DNA of 64,000 bases, from the NCBI GenBank assembly GCA_944474755.1, contig OX104118.1, forward strand, positions 87,713,860 through 87,777,859. Direction: 5' to 3'. The notes beneath the pieces are model-generated. The model was given only the letters and a program-made list of their open reading frames with translations, did not search any database and was not told the origin of the DNA. Source of the DNA: Limnoperna fortunei. Its lineage: Eukaryota > Mollusca > Bivalvia > Mytilida > Modiolidae. Below are positions 25,101 through 40,100 of this stretch, in pieces; positions within the stretch are counted from its first letter, which is position 1; each line of letters begins with the position of its first letter. Made by a program: the position numbers and the translations under genes.

Positions 25101-28100
25101 ATATTGTCTACACTGTGGTAATGTATGACTATATATTGTCTACACTGTGGTAATGTATGACTATATTGTCTACACTGTGGTAATGTATGACTATATATTG
25201 TCTACACTGTGGTAAAGTATGACTATATTGTCTACACTGTGGTAATGTATGACTATATTGTCTACACTGTGGTAATGTATGACTATATTGTCTATACTGT
25301 GGTAATGTATGACTATATTGTCTACACTGTTCTAATGTATGACTATATTGTCTACACTGTGGTAATGTATGACTATATTGTCTACACTGTGGTAATGTAT
25401 GACTATATTGTCTAACTGTGGTAATGTATGACTATATTGTCTACACTGTTCTAATGTATGACTATATTGTCTACACTGTGGTAATGTATGACTATATTGT
25501 CTACACTGTGGTAATGTATGACTATATTGTCTACACTGTTCTAATGTATGACTATATTGTCTACACTGTGGTAATGTATGACTATATTGTCTACACTGTG
25601 GTAATGTATGACTATATTGTCTAACTGTGGTAATGTATGACTATATTGTCTACACTGTGGTAATGTATGACTTTATTGTCTACACTGTGGTAATGTATGA
25701 CTATATTGTCTACACTGTGGTAATGTATGACTATATTGTCTACACTGTGGTAATGTATGACTATATTGTCTACACTGTGGTAATGTATGACTATATTGTC
25801 TACTTTGTGGTAATGTATGACTATATTGTCTACACTGTGGTAATGTAGGACTATATTGTCTACACTGTGGTAATGTATGACTATATTGTCTAACTCTGGT
25901 AATGTATGACTATATTGTCTACACTGTTCTAATGTATGACTATATTGTCTACACTGTGGTAATGTATGACTATATTGTCTACACTGTGGTAATGTATGAC
26001 TATATATTGTCTACACTGTGGTAAAGTATGACTATATTGTCTACACTGTGGTAATGTATGACTATATTGTCTACACTGTGGTAATGTATGACTATATTGT
26101 CTAACTGTGGTAATGTATGACTATATTGTCTACACTGTTCTAATGTATGACTATATTGTCTACACTGTGGTAATGTATGACTATATTTTCTACAATGTGG
26201 TTGTGTATGACTATATTTTGTCTACACTGTGGTAATGTATGGCTATATTGTCTACACTGTGGTAATGTATGACTATATTGTCTACTTTGTGGTAATGTAT
26301 GACTATATTGTCTACACTGTGGTAATGTAGGACTATATTGTCTACACTGTGGTAATGTATGACTATATTGTCTAACTCTGGTAATGTATGACTATATTGT
26401 CTACACTGTTCTAATGTATGACTATATTGTCTACACTGTGGTAATGTATGACTATATTGTCTACACTGTGGTAATGTATGACTATATTGTCTACACTGTG
26501 GTAATGTATGACTATATTGTCTACACTGTGGTAATGTATGACTATATTGTCTATACTGTGGTAATGTATGACTATATTGTCTACACTGTGGTATTGCATG
26601 ACTATATTGTCTAACTGTGGTAATGTATGACTATATTGTCTACACTGTGGTAATGTATGACTATATTGTCTACACTGTGGTAATGTATGACTATATTGTC
26701 TACACTGTGGTAATGTATGACTATATTGTCTACACTGTGGTAATGTATGACTATATTGTCTACACTGTGGTTATGTATGACTATATTGTCTACACTGTGG
26801 TAATGTATGACTATATTGTCTACACTGTGGTAATGTATGACTATATTGTCTACACTGTGGTAATGTATGACTATATTGTCTCACTGTGGTAATGTATGAC
26901 TATATTGTCTACACTGTGGTAATGTATGACTATATTGTCTACACTGTGGTAATGTATGACTATATTGTCTACACTGTGGTAATGTATGACTATATTGTCT
27001 ACACTGTGGTAATGTATGACTATATTGTCTACACTGTGGTAATGTATGACTATATTGTCTACACAGTGGTAATGTATGACTATATTGTCTACACTGTGGT
27101 AATGTATGACTATATTGTCTAACTGTTTTAATGTATGACTATATTGTCTACACTGTGGTAATGTATGACTATATTGTCTACACTGTGGTAATGTATGACT
27201 ATATTGTCTACACTGTGGTAATGTATGACTATATTGTCTATACTGTGGTAATGTATGACTATATTGTCTACACTGTGGTAATGTATGACTATATTGTCTA
27301 CACTGTGGTAAAGTATGACTATATTGTCTACACTGTGGTAATGTATGACTATATTGTCTACACTGTGGTAATGTATGACTATATTGTCTACACTGTGGTA
27401 ATGTATGACTATATTGTCTACACTGTGGTAATGTATGACTATATTGTCTACACTGTGGTAAAGTATGACTATATTGTCTACACTGTGGTAATGTATGACT
27501 ATATTGCCTACACTGTGGTAATGTATGACTATATTGTCTACAATGTGGTTGTGTATGACTATATTTTGTCTACACTGTGGTAATGTATGACTATATTGTC
27601 TACACTGTGGTAATGTATGACTATATTGTCTACACTGTGGTAAAGTATGACTATATTGTCTACACTGTGGTAATGTATGACTATATTGTCTACACTGTGG
27701 TAATGTATGACTATATTGTCTACACTGTGGTAATGTATGACTATATTGTCTAACTGTTTTAATGTATGACTATATTGTCTACACTGTGGTAATGTATGAC
27801 TATATTGTCTACACTGTGGTAATGTATGACTATATTGTCTACACTGTGGTAATGTATGACTATATTGTCTACACTGTGGTAAAGTATGACTATATTGTCT
27901 ACACTGTGGTAATGTATGACTATATTGTCTACACTGTGGTAATGTATGACTATATTGTCTACAATGTGGTTGTGTATGACTATATTTTGTCTACACTGTG
28001 GTAATGTATGACTATATTGTCTACACTGTGGTAATGTATGACTATATTGTCTACACTGTGGTAAAGTATGACTATATTGTCTACACTGTGGTAATGTATG

Positions 28101-31100
28101 ACTATATTGTCTACACTGTGGTAATGTATGACTGTATTGTCTACACTGTGGTAATGTATGACTATATTGTCTACACTGTGGTAATGTATGACTATATTGT
28201 CTACACTGTGGTAATGTATGACTATATTGTCTAACTGGTAATGTATGACTATATTGTCTACACTGTTCTAATGTATGACTATATTGTCTACACTGTGGTA
28301 ATGTATGACTATATTGTCTACACTGTGGTAATGTATGACTATATTGTCTACACTGTGGTAATGTATGACTATATTGTCTACACTGTTCTAATGTATGACT
28401 ATATTGTCTACACTGTGGTAATGTATGACTATATTGTCTACACTGTGGTAATGTATAACTATATTGTCTACACTGTGGTAAAGTATGACTATATTGTCTA
28501 CACTGTGGTAATGTATGACTATTGTCTACACTGTGGTAATGTATGACTATATTGTCTACACTGTGGTAATGTATGACTATATTTTGTCTACACTGTGGTA
28601 ATGTATGACTATATTGTCTACACTGTGGTAATGGATGACTATATTGTCTACTTTGTGGTAATGTATGACTATATTGTCTACACTGTGGTAATGTATGACT
28701 ATATTGTCTACACTGTGGTAATGTAGGACTATATTGTCTACACTGTGGTAATGTATGACTATATTGTCTACACTGTGGTAATGTATGACTATATTGTCTA
28801 CACTGTGGTAATGTATGACTATATTGTCTACACTGTGGTAATGTATAACTATTTTGTCTACACTGTGGTAATGTATGACTATATTGTCTACACTGTGGTA
28901 ATGTAGGACTATATTGTCTACACTGTGGTTATGTATGACTATATTGTCTACACTGTGGTAATGTATGACTATATTGTCTACACTGTGGTTATGTATGACT
29001 ATATTGTCTACTTTGTGGTAATGTATGACTATATTGTCTACACTGTGGTAATGTATGACTATATTGTCTACACTGTGGTAATGTATGACTATATTTTGTC
29101 TACACTGTGGTAATGTATGACTATATTGTCTACACTGTGGTAATGTATGACTATATTGTCTACTTTGTGGTAATGTATGACTATATTGTCTACACTGTGG
29201 TAATGTAGGACTATATTGTCTACACTGTGGTAATGTATGACTATATTGTCTAACTGTGGTAATGTATGACTATATTGTCTACACTGTTCTAATGTATGAC
29301 TATATTGTCTACACTGTGGTAATGTATGACTATATTGTCTACACTGTGGTAATGTATGACTATATCGTCTACACTGTGGTAATGTATGACTATATTGTCT
29401 AACTGTGGTAATGTATGACTATATTGTCTACACTGTGGTAATGTAGGACTATATTGTCTACACTGTGGTAATGTATGACTATATTGTCTAACTGTGGTAA
29501 TGTATGACTATATTGTCTACACTGTTCTAATGTATGACTATATTGTCTACACTGTGGTAATGTATGACTATATTGTCTACACTGTGGTAATGTATGACTA
29601 TATTGTCTACACTGTGGTAATGTATGACTATATTGTCTACACTGTGGTAATGTATGACTATATTGTCTACACTGTGGTAATGTATGACTATATTGTCTAC
29701 ACTGTGGTAATGTATGACTATATTGTCTACACTGTGGTAATGTATGACTATATTGTCTACACTGTGGTAATGTATGACTATATTGTCTACACTGTGGTAA
29801 TGTATGACTATATTGTCTACACTGTGGTTATGTATGACTATATTGTCTACACTGTGGTTATGTATGACTATATTGTCTACACTGTGGTAATGTATGACTA
29901 TATTGTCTACACTGTGGTAATGTATGACTATATTGTCTACAATGTGGTAATGTAGGACTATATTGTCTACACTGTGGTAATGTATGACTATATTGTCTAC
30001 ACTGTGGTAATGTATGACTATATTGTCTACACTGTGGTAATGTATGACTATATTGTCTACACTGTGGTAATGTATGACTATATTGTCTACACTGTGGTAA
30101 TGTATGACTATATTGTCTACACTGTGGTAATGTATGACTATATTGTCTACACTGTGGTAATGTATGACTATATTGTCTACACTGTGGTAATGTATGACTA
30201 TATTGTCTAACTCTGGTAATGTATGACTATATTGTCTACACTGTTCTAATGTATGACTATATTGTCTACACTGTGGTAATGTATGACTATATTGTCTACA
30301 CTGTGGTAATGTATGACTATATATTGTCTACACTGTGGTAAAGTATGACTATATTGTCTACACTGTGGTAATGTATGACTATATTGTCTACACTGTGGTA
30401 ATGTATGACTATATTGTCTAACTGTGGTAATGTATGACTATATTGTCTACACTGTTCTAATGTATGACTATATTGTCTACACTGTGGTAATGTATGACTA
30501 TATTGTCTACAATGTGGTTGTGTATGACTATATTTTGTCTACACTGTGGTAATGTATGACTATATTGTCTACACTGTGGTAATGTATGACTATATTGTCT
30601 ACTTTGTGGTAATGTATGACTATATTGTCTACACTGTTGTAATGTAGGACTATATTGTCTACACTGTGGTAATGTATGACTATATTGTCTAACTCTGGTA
30701 ATGTATGACTATATTGTCTACACTGTTCTAATGTATGACTATATTGTCTACACTGTGGTAATGTATGACTATATTGTCTACACTGTGGTAATGTATGACT
30801 ATATTGTCTACACTGTGGTAATGTATGACTATATTGTCTACACTGTGGTAATGTATGACTATATTGTCTATACTGTGGTAATGTATGACTATATTGTATA
30901 CACTGTGGTATTGCATGACTATGTTGTCTAACTGTGGTAATGTATGACTATATTGTCTACACTGTGGTAATGTATGACTATATTGTCTACACTGTGGTAA
31001 TGTATGACTATATTGTCTACACTGTGGTAATGTATGACTATATTGTCTACACTGTGGTAATGTATGACTATATTGTCTACACTGTGGTTATGTATGACTA

Positions 31101-34100
31101 TATTGTCTACACTGTGGTAATGTATGACTATATTGTCTACACTGTGGTAATGTATGACTATATTGTCTACACTGTGGTAATGTATGACTATATTGTCTCA
31201 CTGTGGTAATGTATGACTATATTGTCTACACTGTGGTAATGTATGACTATATTGTCTACACTGTGGTAATGTATGACTATATTGTCTACACTGTGGTAAT
31301 GTATGACTATATTGTCTACACTGTGGTAATGTATGACTATATTGTCTACACTGTGGTAATGTATGACTATATTGTCTACACTGTGGTAATGTATGACTAT
31401 ATTGTCTACACTGTGGTAATGTATGACTATATTGTCTACACAGTGGTAATATATGACTATATTGTCTACACTGTGGTAATGTATGACTATATTGTCTACA
31501 CTGTTTTAATGTATGACTATATTGTCTACACTGTGGTTATGAATGACTATATTGTCTACACTGTGGTAATGTATGACTATATTGTCTACACTGTGGTAAT
31601 GTATGACTATATTGTCTACACTGTGGTAATGTATGACTATATTGTCTACACTGTGGTAATGTATGACTATATTGTCTACACAGTGGTAATGTATGACTAT
31701 ATTGTCTACACTGTGGTAATGTATGACTATATTGTCTAACTGTTTTAATGTATGACTATATTGTCTACACTGTGGTAATGTATGACTGTATTGTCTACAC
31801 TGTGGTAATGTATGACTATATTGTCTACACTGTGGTAATTTATGACTATATTGTCTACACTGTGGTAATGTATGACTATATTATCTATACTGTGGTAATG
31901 TATGACTATATTGTCTACACTGTGGTAATGTATGACTATATTGTCTAACTGGTAATGTATGACTATATTGTCTACACTGTTCTAATGTATGACTATATTG
32001 TCTACACTGTGGTAATGTATGACTATATTGTCTACACTGTGGTAATGTATGACTATATTGTCTACACTGTGGTAATGTATGACTATATTGTCTACACTGT
32101 GGTAATGTATGACTATATTGTCTACACTGTTCTAATGTATGACTATATTGTCTACACTGTGGTAATGTATGACTATATTGTCTACACTGTGGTAATGTAT
32201 AACTATATTGTCTACACTGTGGTAAAGTATGACTATATTGTCTACACTGTGGTAATGTATGACTATTGTCTACACTGTGGTAATGTATGACTATATTGTC
32301 TACACTGTGGTAATGTATGACTATATTGTCTACTTTGTGGTAATGTATGACTATATTGTCTACACTGTGGTAATGTAGGACTATATTGTCTACACTGTTG
32401 TAATGTATGACTATATTGTCTACACTGTAGTTATGTATGACTATATTGTCTAACTGTGGTAATGTATGACTATATTGTCTACACTGTGGTAATGTATCAC
32501 TATATTGTCTACACTGTGGTAATGTATGACTATATTGTCTACACTGTGGTAATGTATGACTATATTGTCTACACTGTGGTAATGTATGACTATATTGTCT
32601 ACACTGTGGTAATGTATGACTATATTGTCTACACTGTAGTTATGTATGACTATATTGTCTAACTGTGGTAATGTATGACTATATTGTCTACACTGTTCTA
32701 ATGTATGACTATATTGTCTACACTGTGGTAATGTATGACTATATTGTCTACACTGTTCTAATGTATGACTATATTGTCTACACTGTGGTAATGTATGACT
32801 ATATTGTCTACACTGTGGTAATGTATGACTATATTGTCTACACTGTGGTAATGTATGACTATATTGTCTACACTGTGGTAATGTATGACTATATTGTCTA
32901 CACTGTGGTAATGTATGACTATATTGTCTACACTGTGGTAATGTATGACTATATTGTCTACACTGTGGTAATGTATGACTATATTGTCTATACTGTGGTA
33001 ATGTATGACTATATTGTCTACACTGTTCTAATGTATGACTATATTGTCTACACTGTGGTAATGTATGACTATATTGTCTACACTGTGGTAATGTATGACT
33101 ATATTGTCTACACTGTGGTAATGTATGACTATATTGTCTATACTGTGGTAATGTATGACTATATTGTCTACACTGTGGTAATGTATGACTATATTGTCTA
33201 CACTGTGGTAATGTATGACTATATTGTCTACACTGTGGTAATGTATGACTATATTGTCTACACTGTGGTAATGTATGACTATATTGTCTACACTGTGGTA
33301 ATGTATGACTATATCGTCTACACTGTGGTAATGTATGACTATATTGTCTAACTGTGGTAATGTATGACTATATTGTCTACACTGTGGTAATGTAGGACTA
33401 TATTGTCTACACTGTGGTAATGTATGACTATATTGTCTAACTGTGGTAATGTATGACTATATTGTCTACACTGTTCTAATGTATGACTATATTGTCTACA
33501 CTGTGGTAATGTATGACTATATTGTCTACACTGTGGTAATGTATGACTATATTGTCTACACTGTGGTAATGTATGACTATATTGTCTACACTGTGGTAAT
33601 GTATGACTATATTGTCTACACTGTGGTAATGTATGACTATATTGTCTACACTGTGGTAATGTATGACTATATTGTCTACACTGTGGTAATGTATGACTAT
33701 ATTGTCTACACTGTGGTAATGTATGACTATATTGTCTACACTGTGGTAATGTATGACTATATTGTCTACACTGTGGTTATGTATGACTATATTGTCTACA
33801 CTGTGGTTATGTATGACTATATTGTCTACACTGTGGTAATGTATGACTATATTGTCTACACTGTGGTAATGTATGACTATATTGTCTACAATGTGGTAAT
33901 GTAGGACTATATTGTCTACACTGTGGTAATGTATGACTATATTGTCTACACTGTGGTAATGTATGACTATATTGTCTACACTGTGGTAATGTATGACTAT
34001 ATTGTCTACACAGTGGTAATGTATGACTATATTGTCTACACTGTGGTAATGTATGACTATATTGTCTACACTGTGGTAATGTATGACTATATTGTCTACA

Positions 34101-37100
34101 CTGTGGTAATGTATGACTATATTGTCTACACTGTGGTAATGTATGACTATATTGTCTAACTCTGGTAATGTATGACTATATTGTCTACACTGTTCTAATG
34201 TATGACTATATTGTCTACACTGTGGTAATGTATGACTATATTGTCTACACTGTGGTAATGTATGACTATATATTGTCTACACTGTGGTAATGTATGACTA
34301 TATTGTCTACACTGTGGTAATGTATGACTATATTGTCTACACTGTGGTAATGTATGACTATATTGTCTAACTGTGGTAATGTATGACTATATTGTCTACA
34401 CTGTTCTAATGTATGACTATATTGTCTACACTGTGGTAATGTATGACTATATTGTCTACAATGTGGTTGTGTATGACTATATTTTGTCTACACTGTGGTA
34501 ATGTATGACTATATTGTCTACACTGTGGTAATGTATGACTATATTGTCTACTTTGTGGTAATGTATGACTATATTGTCTACACTGTGGTAATGTAGGACT
34601 ATATTGTCTACACTGTGGTAATGTATGACTATATTGTCTAACTCTGGTAATGTATGACTATATTGTCTACACTGTTCTAATGTATGACTATATTGTCTAC
34701 ACTGTGGTAATGTATGACTATATTGTCTACACTGTGGTAATGTATGACTATATTGTCTACACTGTGGTAATGTATGACTATATTGTCTACACTGTGGTAA
34801 TGTATGACTATATTGTCTACACTGTGGTAATGTATGACTATATTGTCTACACAGTGGTAATATATGACTATATTGTCTACACTGTGGTAATGTATGACTA
34901 TATTGTCTACACTGTGGTAATGTATGACTATATTGTCTACACTGTGGTTATGTATGACTATATTGTCTACACTGTGGTAATGTATGACTATATTGTCTAC
35001 ACTGTGGTAATGTATGACTATATTGTCTACACTGTGGTAATGTATGACTATATTGTCTCACTGTGGTAATGTATGACTATATTGTCTACACTGTGGTAAT
35101 GTATGACTATATTGTCTACACTGTGGTAATGTATGACTATATTGTCTACACTGTGGTAATGTATGACTATATTGTCTACACTGTGGTAATGTATGACTAT
35201 ATTGTCTACACTGTGGTAATGTATGACTATATTGTCTACACAGTGGTAATGTATGACTATATTGTCTACACTGTGGTAATGTATGACTATATTGTCTAAC
35301 TGTTTTAATGTATGACTATATTGTCTACACTGTGGTAATGTATGACTGTATTGTCTACACTGTGGTAATGTATGACTATATTGTCTGCACTGTGGTAATG
35401 TATGACTATATTGTCTACAATGTGGTAATGTATGACTATATTGTCTACACTGTGGCAATGTATGACTATATTGTCTAACTGTTTTAATGTATGACTATAT
35501 TTTGTCTACAATGTGGTAATGTATGACTATATTGTCTACACTGTGGTAATGTATGACTATATTGTCTAACTGTTTTAATGTATGACTATATTGTCTACAC
35601 TGTGGTAATGTATGACTGTATTGTCTACACTGTGGTAATGTATGACTATATTGTCTACACTGTGGTAATGTATGACTATATTGTCTACACTGTGGTAATG
35701 TATGACTATATTGTCTACACTGTGGTAATGTATGACTATATTGTCTACACTGTGGTAATGTATGACTATATTGTCTACACTGTGGTAATGTATGACTATA
35801 TTGTCTACACTGTGGTAATGTATGACTATATTGTCTACACTGTGGTAATGTATGACTATATTGTCTACACTGTGGTAATGTATGACTATATTATCTATAC
35901 TGTGGTAATGTATGACTATATTGTCTACACTGTGGTAATGTATGACTATATTGTCTAACTGGTAATGTATGACTATATTGTCTACACTGTTCTAATGTAT
36001 GACTATATTGTCTACACTGTGGTAATGTATGACTATATTGTCTACACTGTGGTAATGTATGACTATATTGTCTACACTGTGGTAATGTATGACTATATTG
36101 TCTACACTGTTCTAATGTATGACTATATTGTCTACACTGTGGTAATGTATGACTATATTGTCTACACTGTGGTAATGTATAACTATATTGTCTACAATGT
36201 GGTAATGTATGACTATATTGTCTACACTGTGGTAATGTATGACTATATTGTCTACACTGTGGTAATGTATGACTATATTGTCTACACTGGTAATGTATGA
36301 CTATGTTGTCTACACTGTGGTAATGTATGACTATATTGTCTACACTGTGGCAATGTATGACTATATTGTCTACACTTTGGTAATGTATGACTATATTGTC
36401 TACACTGTGGTAATGTATGACTATATTGTCTACACTGTGGTAATGTATGACTATATTGTCTAACTGTGGTAATGTATGACTATATTGTCTACACTGTTCT
36501 AATGTATGACTATATTGTCTACACTGTTCTAATGTATGACTATATTGTCTACAATGTGGTAATGTATGACTATATTTTGTCTACACTGTGGTAAAGTATG
36601 ACTATATTGTCTACACTGTGGTAATGTATGACTATATTGTCTACACTGTGGTAATGTATGACTATATTGTCTACACTGTGGTAATGTATGACTATATTGT
36701 CTACACTGTAGTTATGTATGACTATATTGTCTAACTGTGGTAATGTATGACTATATTGTCTACACTGTTCTAATGTATGACTATATTGTCTACACTGTGG
36801 TAATGTATGACTATATTGTCTACACTGTTCTAATGTATGACTATATTGTCTACACTGTGGTAATGTATGACTATATTGTCTACACTGTGGTAATGTATGA
36901 CTATATTGTCTACACTGTGGTAATGTATGACTATATTGTCTACACTGTGGTAATGTATGACTATATTGTCTACACTGTGGTAATGTATGACTATATTGTC
37001 TACACTGTGGTAATGTATGACTATATTGTCTACACTGTGGTAATGTATGACTATATTGTCTACACTGTGGTAATGTATGACTATATTGTCTACACTGTGG

Positions 37101-40100
37101 TAATGTATGACTATATTGTCTATACTGTGGTAATGTATGACTATATTGTCTACACTGTGGTAATGTATGACTATATTGTCTACACTGTGGTAATGTATGA
37201 CTATATTGTCTACACTGTGGTAATGTATGACTATATTGTCTATACTGTGGTAATGTATGACTATATTGTCTATACTGTGGTAATGTATGACTATATTGTC
37301 TACACTGTGGTAATGTATGACTATATTGTCTACACTGTGGTAATGTATGACTATATTGTCTACACTGTGGTAATGTATGACTATATTGTCTACACTGTGG
37401 TAATGTATGACTATATTGTCTACACTGTGGTAATGTATGACTATATTGTCTACACTGTGGTAATGTATGACTATATTGTCTACACTGTGGTAATGTATGA
37501 CTATATTGTCTACACTGTGGTAATGTATGACTATATTGTCTATACTGTGGTAATGTATAACTATATTGTCTACACTGTGGTAATGTAGGACTATATTGTC
37601 TACACTGTGGTAATGTATGACTATATTGTCTACACTGTGGTAATGTATGACTATATTGTCTACACTGTGGTAATGTATGACTATATTGTCTACACTGTGG
37701 TAATGTATGACTATATTGTCTACACTGTGGTAATGTATGACTATATTGTCTACACTGTGCTAATGTATGACTATATTGTCTACACTGTGGTAATGTATGA
37801 CTATATTGTCTACACTGTGGTAATGTATGACTATATTGTCTACACTGTGGTAATGTAGGACTATATTGTCTAACTGTGGTAATGTATGACTATATTGTCT
37901 ACACTGTGGTAATGTATGACTATATTGTCTACACTGTGGTAATGTATGACTATATTGTCTACACTGTGGTGATGTATGACTATATTGTCTACACTGTGGT
38001 AATGTATGACTATATTGTCTACACTGTTCTAATGTATGACTATATTGTCTACACTGTTGTAATGTATGACTATATTGTACACTGTGGTAATGTATGACTA
38101 TATTGTCTACACTGTTCTAATGTATGACTATATTGTCTACACTGTTGTAATGTATGACTATATTGTCTACACTGTGGTAATGTATGACTATATTGTCTAC
38201 ACTGTGGTAATGTATGACTATATTGTCTACACTGTGGTAATGTATGACTATATTGTCTACACTGTGGTAATGTATGACTATATTGTCTACACTGTGGTAA
38301 TGTATGACTATATTGTCTACACTGTGGTAATGTATGACTATATTGTCTACACTGTGGTAATGTATGACTATATTGTCTACACTGTGGTAATGTATGACTA
38401 TATTGTCTACACTGTGGTAATGTATGACTATATTGTCTACACTGTGGTAATGTATGACTATATTGTCTACACTGTGGTAATGTATGACTATATTGTCTAC
38501 ACTGTGGTAATGTATGACGATATTGTCTACACTGTGGTAATGTATGACTATATTGTCTACACTGTGGTAATGTATGACTATATTGTCTACACTGTGGTAA
38601 TGTATGACTATATTGTCTACACTGTGGTAATGTATGACTATATTGTCTACACTGTGGTAATGTATGACTATATTGTCTACACTGTGGTAATATATGACTA
38701 TATTGTCTACACTGTGGTAATGTATGACTATATTGTCTACACTGTGGTAATGTATGACTATATTGTCTAACTGTGGTAATGTATGACTATATTGTCTACA
38801 CTGTAGTAATGTATGACTATATTGTCTACACTGTGGTAATGTAGGACTATATTGTCTACACTTTGGTAATGTATGACTATATTGTCTACACTGTGGTAAT
38901 GTAGGACTATATTGTCTACACTGTGGTTATGTATGACTATATTGTCTACACTGTGGTAATGTATGACTATATTGTCTACACTGTGGTAATGTATGACTAT
39001 ATTGTCTACACTGTGGTAATGTAGGACTATATTGTCTACACTTTGGTAATGTATGACTATATTGTCTACACTGTGGTAATGTATGACTATATTGTCTACA
39101 CTGTGGTAATGTATGACTATATTGTCTACACTGTGGTAATGTATGACGATATTGTCTACACTGTGGTAATGTATGACTATATTGTCTACACTGTGGTAAT
39201 GTATGACTATATTGTCTACACTGTGGTAATGTATGACTATATTGTCTACACTGTGGTAATGTATGACTATATTGTCTACACTGTGGTAATGTATGACTAT
39301 ATTGCCTACACTGTGGTAATGTATGACTATATTGTCTACACTGTGGTAATGTATGACTATATTGTCTACACTGTGGTAATGTATGACTATATTGTCTACA
39401 CTTTGGTAATGTATGACTATATTGTCTATACTGTGGTAATGGATGATTATATTGTCTACACTGTGGTAATGTAGGACTATATTGTCTACACTGTCTACAC
39501 TGTGGTAATGTATGACTATATTGTCTACACTGTCTACACTGTGGTAATGTATGACTATATTGTCTACACTGTGGTAATGTATGACTATATTGTCTACACT
39601 GTGGTAATGTATGACTATATTGTCTACCCTGTGGTAATGTATGACTATATTGTCTACACTGTGGCAATGTATGACTATATTGTCTACACTGTGGTAATGT
39701 ATGACTATATTGTCTACACTTTGGTAATGTATGACTATATTGTCTATACTGTGGTAATGGATGATTATATTGTCTACACTGTGGTAATGTAGGACTATAT
39801 TGTCTACACTGTGGTAATGTATGACTATATTGTCTACACTGTGGTAATGTATGACTATATTGTCTACACTGTGGTAATGTATGACTATATTGTCTACACT
39901 GTGGTAATGTATGACTATATTGCCTACACTGTGGTAATGTATGACTATATTGTCTACACTGTGGTAATGTATGACTATATTGTCTACACTGTGGTAATGT
40001 ATGACTATATTGTCTACACTTTGGTAATGTATGACTATATTGTCTATACTGTGGTAATGGATGATTATATTGTCTACACTGTGGTAATGTAGGACTATAT